Source of the DNA: Geothrix sp. 21YS21S-4
GTDB taxonomy: Bacteria > Acidobacteriota > Holophagae > Holophagales > Holophagaceae
NCBI RefSeq assembly: GCF_030845995.1
Contig: NZ_CP132719.1
Location: 1,674,001-1,738,000 of the forward strand
Length of the DNA stretch: 64,000 nucleotides
Direction: 5' to 3'
Of this stretch, positions 57,803 through 64,000 are shown in pieces (position 1 is the first letter of the stretch; each line of letters begins with the position of its first letter). The notes under the pieces were generated by a model that worked only from the letters and a program-made list of their open reading frames with translations, was not told the origin of the DNA and made no database searches. A program made the position numbers and the translations under genes.

Positions 57803-58105
57803 TCAGCGGCTGAAGCGCCTCAACATCCGCATGTTCCGGCGGTAGGCGATACCGCGGGTGAAGTTGATGGCGACTTGGCGGGGGAAGCGCGTGATGGAGC
57901 TGGCCAGGGTGATGAAGGTCCGGACGATCTGGGCCGGCTCGCGGCCCTGCCGGCTGGCGTTGTCGTAGTAGACCATCAGGGCCTGGCGCATGGTCGCCCG
58001 CGGAAGGTTGAAGAGGCCGTAGCTTTCGATCACATCGTGGTTGATGCGGCGGGTGCCGTCCTGTTCGGTGACGATGAGGTCTTCCGGGCGGATGTCCTGG
58101 CTCAT
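57803..58105 (-). CDS. Small conserved protein, unknown function
   Basis: A 100-residue soluble basic protein starting MSQDIRPEDLIVTEQDGTRR, with SYGLFNLPRATMRQALMVYY and a C-terminal Arg cluster RRNMRMLRRFSR. No known motif; GAGGAG sits four bases before the ATG at 58105. A short hairpin (CAGCCGC / GCGGCTG) overlaps its stop codon. I do not recognise the family. Confidence 0.65.
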   Translation of the reverse strand: MSQDIRPEDLIVTEQDGTRRINHDVIESYGLFNLPRATMRQALMVYYDNASRQGREPAQIVRTFITLASSITRFPRQVAINFTRGIAYRRNMRMLRRFSR

Positions 58106-58206
58106 GCGGCTCCTCGGATCTTGAGTGTATCGGCCAAGATACGGTGCGGCTGAAGGGGAAATGCCCGATTCTTCCTAACGCCATCCCAAGAAGGCCCCGC
58201 GAGGCC

Positions 58207-59022
58207 TCATCCGAGCCGGTCCCAGCCCGCGAGATAGGCGCCGAAGGCAGGATCGCCAATGGCCTTCTCCTGGGCCAGGGCGCGGATCTGGTGTTCCTCC
58301 GCCTCCATCTGCTGGGGCGTCAGGTGGCCGGATAGCGTCATCGCCCGCAACCACACGAGGAAGGTGGTGAGGGCGTCGAACTGGTTGTAGCGGACGATGC
58401 CCTGGACGTCGCCCGCCTTCCAGAGGTCGATCACGCTCTTGCCGTCGGTGCCCAGCTTTCCGGGAATGCCGCAGGCCGTGGCCAGCTCGTGAAGCGTGGA
58501 AGAGGCCTTCCCCCACGCTCCGGTGATCTCCCGCAGGTCCACGTGCTGGTTCCCGTAGCGGTCGAAGAAATCTCCCGCCGCCCACTTCTCCGCGCTGCGG
58601 CCCAGTCCGGGGATGGACAGCCGGTGGACCATGGCCCGCTGCACCAGGATCGGCAGGTCCGCGTCCCGGGAATTGAACCCCACGAGCTGGGGCTTCCGGT
58701 CCCCCAGGGCCAGGAGGAAGCGGCGCAGCAGCTCGTCCTCGGGCAGCGCCTCTCCCCCTTCCGGAAGGGCGAACAGCTTGTGGTGGACCTCGCCGTGCTT
58801 GACCGTGCGGATCACGGCGGCGATGGACACCACGCGGCACAGGATGGTCTTCAGGTAGGGCCGGGGCTCCGCCTCCGTCGCCCCACCGTACGCCCACATC
58901 CGCGCGAGGACCTCCTCGTCCGGCATGTCGGCGGGAAGGTCCAACACGCGCCGCCCCGTCGGGGGATCCGGCACCCACTCGGCATCGAAGGCGAAGAGAT
59001 GGGGATGGGGCGGTCTCAGCAT
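58207..59022 (-). CDS. PolB-type 3'-5' exonuclease (DEDDy)
   Basis: A 271-residue protein of the predicted 3'-5' exonuclease PolB-like group (DNA_pol_B_exo2). The acidic catalytic set is spread as in DEDDy exonucleases: FDAEWV near the start, GFNSRDADLPIL centrally, HELATACGIPGKLG, and RYNQFDALTTFLVWLR at about 220. No polymerase domain is attached, so it is a free-standing nuclease; substrate may be DNA or RNA. ATG 59022 follows GGGA; divergent from the HAD gene by 66 bp. Confidence 0.85.
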   Translation of the reverse strand: MLRPPHPHLFAFDAEWVPDPPTGRRVLDLPADMPDEEVLARMWAYGGATEAEPRPYLKTILCRVVSIAAVIRTVKHGEVHHKLFALPEGGEALPEDELLRRFLLALGDRKPQLVGFNSRDADLPILVQRAMVHRLSIPGLGRSAEKWAAGDFFDRYGNQHVDLREITGAWGKASSTLHELATACGIPGKLGTDGKSVIDLWKAGDVQGIVRYNQFDALTTFLVWLRAMTLSGHLTPQQMEAEEHQIRALAQEKAIGDPAFGAYLAGWDRLG

Positions 59023-59088
59023 GGGCGGTCCCAGGATGGAGGAGAAGGCGATGCCCCATTGTAGGCTGGAGGTTTTCGCGGAAACCCC

Positions 59089-59775
59089 ATGCTCCGGACC
59101 CTCGCCTTCGACGCCGACGACACGCTCTGGCACAACGAGACCCACTACGCGGAAGCCCAGGGGGCCTTCCGCGACCTGCTGCGGGCCTACCACGACGACG
59201 CGTGGATCGACGCCCGGCTCCACGACACGGAGATGCGGAACCTCCGCCGCTACGGGTATGGGATCAAGGGCTTCACCCTCTCCATGATCGAGACGGCCCT
59301 GGAGCTGACGGACCATCGCCTGGATGGCGCGGGCCTCCGGAAGGTGCTCGCGGTGGGCCAAGCCATGCTGGACAAGCCCGTGGAGCCTCTTCCCGGCGTG
59401 GTCGAAGTCCTGGAGGCCCTTCAGGCGGAGTTCACCCTGATGGTGGTCACCAAGGGCGACCTCTTCGATCAGGAGGCCAAGCTCGCGAAATCCGGGCTGG
59501 CTTCGCAATTCGAGCGGATCGAGATCCTGTCGGAGAAGGACGAGGCCGCCTACGCCGCCCTGCTGCGGCGGCACCGGCTCGCGCCCGGCGAGTTCACGAT
59601 GGTGGGCAACTCCGTGAAGTCCGACATCCTGCCCGTCCTGGCCGTGGGCGCCCGGGCCATCCACATCCCCTACCACCTCACCTGGGCCCATGAGGTGGTG
59701 GCCCCTCCACCGGATTCGGCCTTTCCCGTCCTCGCGTCCATCCGCGAGCTGCCCGCCCTCCTGGCCGCCTGGTGA
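59089..59775 (+). CDS. HAD-superfamily phosphatase
   Basis: A 228-residue HAD hydrolase. Motif [11 protein letters not shown] has the nucleophile Asp8 and acid Asp10, motif II is VVTKGD, the Lys is in motif III and motif IV is [11 protein letters not shown]. The cap is a C1-type helical domain (residues about 20-95). Substrates of such enzymes are phosphorylated metabolites or phosphoglycolate-like compounds and cannot be inferred from sequence. The start lies 53 bases before hbd's upstream region, in the same direction. Confidence 0.88.
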   Translation: MLRTLAFDADDTLWHNETHYAEAQGAFRDLLRAYHDDAWIDARLHDTEMRNLRRYGYGIKGFTLSMIETALELTDHRLDGAGLRKVLAVGQAMLDKPVEPLPGVVEVLEALQAEFTLMVVTKGDLFDQEAKLAKSGLASQFERIEILSEKDEAAYAALLRRHRLAPGEFTMVGNSVKSDILPVLAVGARAIHIPYHLTWAHEVVAPPPDSAFPVLASIRELPALLAAW

Positions 59776-59827
59776 CGAACCGAGGGGTCGGGAGGTTAAG
59801 CTGTGGGAACATTTGGAGGAATCCCGC

Positions 59828-60691
59828 ATGAGCATCCAGACCATCGGCGTCATCGGCGCGGGTCAGATGGGCAACGGCATCGCCCACGTCTTCGCCCAGG
59901 CGGGCTTTTCGGTCCTGATGCAGGACGTGGCCGAGGTATTCGCGGCGAAGGGCCTGGCCACCATCGACAAGAACCTCCAGCGGGGCGTGGACAAGGGCAA
60001 GCTGACCGCCGAAGAGAAGGCCGCGGTGCTGGGCCGCGTCAAGCTGACCACCCGGCTGGAGGATCTCGCGGACTGCGACCTGGTGGTGGAAGCCGCCACG
60101 GAGAAGTGGGACGTCAAAAAGCAGGTGTTCGAGACCCTCGACAAGGTCTGCAAGCCGGGCACCATCCTCGCCAGCAACACCAGCAGCATCTCCATCACGA
60201 AGCTGGCCGCCATCACGAAGCGGCCCGAGGCCTTCATCGGGATGCACTTCATGAACCCCGTTCCGGTCATGCAGCTCATCGAGGTGATCCGGGGCCTGGC
60301 CACCAGCGAGGCCACCTTTGAAGCGGTGATGGACCTGTCGAAGCAGCTCGGCAAGACCCCCATCGCCTGCAACGATTTCCCAGGCTTCGTGAGCAACCGC
60401 GTCCTGCTCCCGATGATCAACGAGGCCATCTACGCGCTGTACGAGGGCGTCGCCACGGTGGAGAGCATCGACGGGATCATGAAGCTGGGGATGAATCACC
60501 CCATGGGCCCCCTCACCCTGGCGGACTTCATCGGGCTCGACACGTGCCTCTTCATCCTCAACGTCCTGCACGAGGGCCTGGGCGATCCGAAATACCGGCC
60601 GTGTCCCCTGTTGATCAAGTACGTGGATGCGGGCTGGCTGGGGAAGAAGAGCGGCCGGGGATTCTACGACTACGCTTCCCAGGCCCGATGA
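59828..60691 (+). CDS. hbd: 3-hydroxybutyryl-CoA dehydrogenase
   Basis: A 287-residue NAD-dependent 3-hydroxybutyryl-CoA dehydrogenase. Rossmann motif [20 protein letters not shown], then [18 protein letters not shown], catalytic His in [24 protein letters not shown] and the dimerisation segment [26 protein letters not shown] precedes the ATG at 59828. Its stop overlaps the next start (ATGA). It fits with acyl-CoA dehydrogenase, crotonase, Ptb and Buk in a butyryl-CoA pathway. Confidence 0.95.
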   Translation: MSIQTIGVIGAGQMGNGIAHVFAQAGFSVLMQDVAEVFAAKGLATIDKNLQRGVDKGKLTAEEKAAVLGRVKLTTRLEDLADCDLVVEAATEKWDVKKQVFETLDKVCKPGTILASNTSSISITKLAAITKRPEAFIGMHFMNPVPVMQLIEVIRGLATSEATFEAVMDLSKQLGKTPIACNDFPGFVSNRVLLPMINEAIYALYEGVATVESIDGIMKLGMNHPMGPLTLADFIGLDTCLFILNVLHEGLGDPKYRPCPLLIKYVDAGWLGKKSGRGFYDYASQAR

Positions 60692-61761
60692 AGATCCGGA
60701 CCCTGGCCCTCCTCCTCACCGTCGGGTCCGGCCTGATGGCGGAAGAGCCCCTGCATGAGATGGGCCCCTTCCCCACCCGGGAAATGTTCCCCATGTACCT
60801 CACGCCCATGGCCTATCAGCCCGCGGACCCCCTGCCCTTGGGCAAGGGCCACTGGCGATGGGGCCTCCATTGGGTGGAAGCGAACACGTTCCAGTTCTCC
60901 GATCTCTTCACCAAGGAATCCCCCCGGGATCCCACCGGCCGCATCGCGGTCACGCGGGGGACCTTCGCGTCCACGGTCGCGGCCTATCCGCAGATCCCCA
61001 CGCTCTACTACTTCGATGAGGAGATTGCCCGGTTCGAGGTGGAGGGCCGCTACGGCCTGTGGGACCAGACGGACGTCTGGTTCCGGCTGCCGGTGCAGAA
61101 CCACACGGGCGGCTTCCTGGATCCGCTGATCGAGAACTTCCACAAGCTGGGCTTCGAGCAGTACGGTCGGGACCGCGTTCTTCAGAACCAGGTGACCCTG
61201 GCCGTGGCCCGCAACGGGAAAGTCACCTTCTTCAGCGACGAGCGGATCCTCGGCAAGCCCCAGGATCCCGTGCTGGGGCTGACTCACCGCCTGCTCCAGA
61301 CCGCCACCTGGACGCTGTCGGGGACCGCCAGCTTCAAGCTCCCGATCACGCACACCTACGATGCCTACCAGTCCGGCTGGGACCAGAGCTACGGCTTCAC
61401 CGGCGCCTGGCGGAACGACGGGCGGCACGCTTTCTATTTCGGGGCTTCCTACCTCCGACGCCCCCACGGAAGCGAGGCCTACGACGAGATCGGCTACCGG
61501 GACGGCGTCGGCGCCCACGCAACCTGGGAGTACCGCCGGTGGCGGACCGTCCAGCCCTTCCTCCAGCTCTACTGGCAGAGCGGCTACCTCCAGCCCCAGC
61601 CCTACCAGGAATTCGACCGCTCCAGCCTCCAGCACGACGTGGGAATCCACTGGCACTGGACGCGCCGGACCACCCTGACCTTCCACTACATGAACAACAT
61701 CACCCATCGCGGGAACACCGCGGACATGGCTCTGGGCGCGAGCCTCACGGCGCATTTCTAG
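60688..61761 (+). CDS. DUF3187-like outer-membrane barrel
   Basis: A 357-residue exported protein (signal [20 protein letters not shown]) with long aromatic beta-strands typical of outer-membrane barrels: [52 protein letters not shown], and a C-terminal strand [11 protein letters not shown] ending in Phe. The pattern fits the DUF3187 family, whose function is unknown. Start overlaps the hbd stop by four bases (ATGA), implying coupled translation with a dehydrogenase, an odd pairing. Confidence 0.8.
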   Translation: MKIRTLALLLTVGSGLMAEEPLHEMGPFPTREMFPMYLTPMAYQPADPLPLGKGHWRWGLHWVEANTFQFSDLFTKESPRDPTGRIAVTRGTFASTVAAYPQIPTLYYFDEEIARFEVEGRYGLWDQTDVWFRLPVQNHTGGFLDPLIENFHKLGFEQYGRDRVLQNQVTLAVARNGKVTFFSDERILGKPQDPVLGLTHRLLQTATWTLSGTASFKLPITHTYDAYQSGWDQSYGFTGAWRNDGRHAFYFGASYLRRPHGSEAYDEIGYRDGVGAHATWEYRRWRTVQPFLQLYWQSGYLQPQPYQEFDRSSLQHDVGIHWHWTRRTTLTFHYMNNITHRGNTADMALGASLTAHF

Positions 61762-61797
61762 GTAGAATGGCCGTTTGAATCCCTGCGAGGTGCTTCC

Positions 61798-62718
61798 ATG
61801 GCCACGGCCAAAGTCCGCGAAATCCTCTCCTGGTACAGCTCCGAAAACCCCGGCGTGAAAGCCAACCTGGCGCGCCTCATGAACACGGGCCGCCTGGCCG
61901 GCACAGGCAAGTTCGTGATCCTGCCCGTGGACCAGGGCTTCGAGCACGGCCCCGCCCGCAGCTTCGCGCCCAACCCCGGCGGCTACGACCCCCGCTACCA
62001 CGTCGAGCTGGCCATCGAATCCGGCTGCAACGCCTACGCGGCGCCCCTGGGATTCATCGAGCACGTGGCCTCGGACTACGCCGGCGACATCCCCCTCATC
62101 CTGAAGCTCAACAACAGCGACAGCCTCAGCAAGGGCCACGAGCCCTGCAGCGCCATCACCGGCAGCGTGGAGGATGCCCTCCGCCTGGGCTGCGCCGCCA
62201 TCGGCTACACGATCTATCCCGGCAGCGGCGCCCGCAACGAGCAGTACGAGGCCCTGCGCGAGCTCATCCTCGAAGCCAAGGCCGTGGGCCTGCCCACCGT
62301 GCTGTGGGCCTATCCCCGCGGCGCCGGCCTCAGCAAGGACGGCGAGACCGCCGTGGATGTGGTGGCCTACGCCGCCCAGATCTCCGCCCAACTCGGCGCC
62401 CACATCATCAAGGTGAAGCCCCCCAAGAACCACCTGGAACAGGGCGAAGCGAAGAAGGTCTTCGAGAAGTACGGCATCCCCACCGAGACCCTGAAGGACC
62501 GCATCGCCCACGTCGTGCAGAGCGCCTTCAACGGCCGCCGGATCGTGATCTTCAGCGGCGGCGAAGCGAAGGGCACCGACGAGGTCCTGAAGGAGGTCGC
62601 CGAGATCGCCGCCGGCGGCGGGTTCGGCTCCATCATGGGCCGCAATGCCTTCCAGCGCCCCAAGGCCGAAGCCATCCAGCTCCTGCACGGCGTGATGGAC
62701 GCCTTTGCCAAGGCGTAA
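61798..62718 (+). CDS. Fructose-bisphosphate aldolase, class I (DhnA type)
   Basis: A 306-residue Schiff-base aldolase of the archaeal/bacterial DhnA-FbaB type, splitting fructose-1,6-bisphosphate. Features: FVILPVDQGFEHGP near the start, KLNNSDSLSKG, AIGYTIYPGSGARNEQYE, VLWAYPRGAGL, the Schiff-base Lys205 in HIIKVKPPK, and IFSGGEAKG. Class I here and no class II aldolase in view. ATG 61798 has GCGAGG nearby. Followed by a repeat and a terminator. Confidence 0.93.
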   Translation: MATAKVREILSWYSSENPGVKANLARLMNTGRLAGTGKFVILPVDQGFEHGPARSFAPNPGGYDPRYHVELAIESGCNAYAAPLGFIEHVASDYAGDIPLILKLNNSDSLSKGHEPCSAITGSVEDALRLGCAAIGYTIYPGSGARNEQYEALRELILEAKAVGLPTVLWAYPRGAGLSKDGETAVDVVAYAAQISAQLGAHIIKVKPPKNHLEQGEAKKVFEKYGIPTETLKDRIAHVVQSAFNGRRIVIFSGGEAKGTDEVLKEVAEIAAGGGFGSIMGRNAFQRPKAEAIQLLHGVMDAFAKA

Positions 62719-62734
62719 CCGCGAAGAGCAGAGA

Positions 62735-62841
62735 AACCGCGAAAAGCGCGAAGCCCTGCGGGCACGCGAAAAAGGAAACCGCCCAAATGGAGGGCGGTTT
62801 TCTTTTTTCCTTTTTCGGCCTTGTTCGCGTCTTTCGCGGTT
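62735..62841. repeat. Intergenic palindrome, family B copy 2
   Basis: Arms AACCGCGAAAAGCGCGAA (62735-62752) and TTCGCGTCTTTCGCGGTT (62824-62841) match at 16 of 18 positions. The interior has CGCGAAAAAGG and CCTTTTTCG, and a separate terminator hairpin. Sister of 4855-4932. It lies between convergent aldolase and prfC. Confidence 0.8.
62776..62808. terminator. Terminator between aldolase and prfC
   Basis: AAACCGCCC (62776-62784) pairs with GGGCGGTTT (62792-62800), followed by TCTTTTTT on the plus strand and preceded by A-rich sequence, so it would serve both converging genes. It is nested inside the family B repeat. Confidence 0.9.
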
Positions 62842-62850
62842 CCTTGGTTT

Positions 62851-64000
62851 CTACTTGGGCGGATGCTCCAGGAAGGTCAATCCGGGGCTCTTCTCGGCGG
62901 TGGTGCGGCGCTGCCAGTCGTTCTCGAACAGGATGGCGGGATTCCCTTCGGTGTCCTCCACCAGTTCGCCCCAGAAGCGGCTGGGTTCGGGCCAGCCGCC
63001 CTCGATCCACCGGGCCATCTGGAAGCCGCGGGGTTCCAGGAGGACGGGGCAGGCGTACTCGTCCTTGAGGCGGTGCTGAAGCACCTCGAACTGCAGGCGG
63101 CCGATGGCGCCCAGGATCGGCAGGGGCGCGCCCCCCTTGGGCCAGAAGACCTGAACCACGCCCTCCTCGGCGATCTGGCCGAGCCCCTTCAAAAAGCCTT
63201 TCCGCGCGCCGGGGTCCGCCAGCCGCACGGAGGCGAACTGCTCCGGCGAGAACCGGGGGACGGCGTGGAACTCCACGGGGCCGGCGGCGCTCAGCACGTC
63301 GCCGATGCGGAAGAGGCCGGGGTTGATGAGCCCCAGGATGTCGCCGGGATAGGCCTCGTCCACGATCTGCCGCTCGCGGCCGAAGAACATGTGGGGATAG
63401 TTGAGCTTGATGGACTTCTTCTCGCGGACGTGGAGCGCGTCCATGCCGCGGTCGAATTTCCCGGACACGATGCGGGCGAAGGCCACCCGGTCGCGGTGCG
63501 CTTTGTTCATGTTGGCCTGGACCTTGAACACGAAGGCCGTGAAGGCCTGCTCGGGCGCCACCTCGCCGCCATTCATGAGCGGTCGCGGGCCCGGCGGAGG
63601 GGCGAGATCCAGGAACTCCTCCAGAAATTCCGCCACGCCGAAGTTGTTGACGGCGGATCCGAAGAACATCGGGGACTGCTCGCCGCGCAGGAAGGCCTCG
63701 CGATCGAAGGTGGGCAGCACGTGGTCCATCAGGTCCACATCGTCCTTGAGCTGCTGCAGTTCGGCGGGCGTGAGGAGCGCGGTGATCTCGGAATCGTCGA
63801 GACCGCCCTTCCCCGCCACCCGGGCTTTCCGGCCCGCCTTGGCCCGCTCGAAGACCTGGATCTGGCCCGTGGCCCGGACGTAGACGCCCTTGAAATCCGT
63901 GCCCGACCCGATGGGCCAGGTCATGGGGACGGCGTGGAGGCCGAACAGCTCCTCCACCTCGTCGATGAGTTCCACCGGCTCGCGGCCGGGGCGGTCCAGC
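62851..64000 (-). CDS. prfC: Peptide chain release factor 3, C-terminal part
   Basis: The visible 382 residues cover the region after the GTPase G4 motif through the C-terminus of RF3, the GTPase that recycles RF1/RF2 from ribosomes. LDRPGREPVELIDEVEELFG, MTWPIGSGTDFKGVYVRATG, FGSAVNNFGVAEFLEEFLDL, VDEAYPGDILGLINPG, and ILGAIGRLQFEVLQHRLKDEY are diagnostic. The 5-prime part with the P-loop runs off the right edge. The GTG-like codon at 63975 is an internal Val, not a start. Confidence 0.93.
   Translation of the reverse strand, partial: LDRPGREPVELIDEVEELFGLHAVPMTWPIGSGTDFKGVYVRATGQIQVFERAKAGRKARVAGKGGLDDSEITALLTPAELQQLKDDVDLMDHVLPTFDREAFLRGEQSPMFFGSAVNNFGVAEFLEEFLDLAPPPGPRPLMNGGEVAPEQAFTAFVFKVQANMNKAHRDRVAFARIVSGKFDRGMDALHVREKKSIKLNYPHMFFGRERQIVDEAYPGDILGLINPGLFRIGDVLSAAGPVEFHAVPRFSPEQFASVRLADPGARKGFLKGLGQIAEEGVVQVFWPKGGAPLPILGAIGRLQFEVLQHRLKDEYACPVLLEPRGFQMARWIEGGWPEPSRFWGELVEDTEGNPAILFENDWQRRTTAEKSPGLTFLEHPPK

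Overview
The window is chromosomal DNA from a high-GC, Gram-negative bacterium. Four things point to Acidobacteriota, probably a Holophaga/Geothrix-like lineage: an Oar-like TonB-dependent receptor with an N-terminal carboxypeptidase-regulatory-like domain, a tricorn-type protease, an S55-type secreted protease, and a DhnA-type class I fructose-bisphosphate aldolase. This is an inference from gene content; there is no rRNA gene to anchor it. No transposase, integrase, tRNA, CRISPR array or prophage gene was seen. The only repetitive DNA is a set of short palindromic elements in four sequence families, found between genes.

Layout. 0-10 kb: an M29-like aminopeptidase, a tricorn protease, RsmE with a TfoX-like protein, then phosphate butyryltransferase with a nitroreductase, converging on a phosphate-acyltransferase/butyrate-kinase fusion. 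10-17 kb: a membrane-anchored conserved unknown, a long flotillin, a TPR/TonB-C pair, and a class II aldolase next to methylthioribose-1-phosphate isomerase (MtnA). 17-24 kb, all minus strand: an ArnE-like small transporter, two ArnT-like GT39 glycosyltransferases, an ArnA-type decarboxylase, CorA and a zinc-type MDR dehydrogenase. 24.7-31.2 kb, all plus strand: OprB-like porin, secreted NHL propeller, exported DyP peroxidase, chorismatase/RidA-like protein and DAHP synthase, with a perfect CRP-type palindrome upstream. Then come FeoB and a tiny Cys-rich FeoB partner.

33.8-43 kb holds phospholipid genes (gpsA, plsY), cinA, a 54-residue membrane protein, DinB, pyruvate kinase, a Fis-like regulator, tandem GAPDH genes and an HI0933-type flavoprotein. 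43-49.5 kb holds purE, a LipB-Nudix fusion, an acyl-CoA dehydrogenase, a TolC-family protein, nadC and an enoyl-CoA hydratase. 49.6-57.4 kb holds a secreted propeller/S55 protease operon divergent from the Oar-like receptor, then YmdB. 57.8-64 kb holds a small unknown, a PolB-type exonuclease, a HAD phosphatase, 3-hydroxybutyryl-CoA dehydrogenase, a DUF3187 barrel, class I aldolase and the C-terminal part of release factor 3.

Taken together the genes describe central carbon metabolism (aldolase, two GAPDHs, pyruvate kinase), a scattered short-chain acyl-CoA/butyrate route (Acd, crotonase, Hbd, Ptb, Buk), ferrous iron uptake and a substantial secreted/outer-membrane complement. The most unusual pieces are the porin-propeller-peroxidase-chorismatase-DAHP-synthase cluster, the two domain fusions (PTA-Buk and LipB-Nudix), the divergent second GAPDH, the reduced Arn-type glycan locus and the near-identical ~135-bp intergenic elements.
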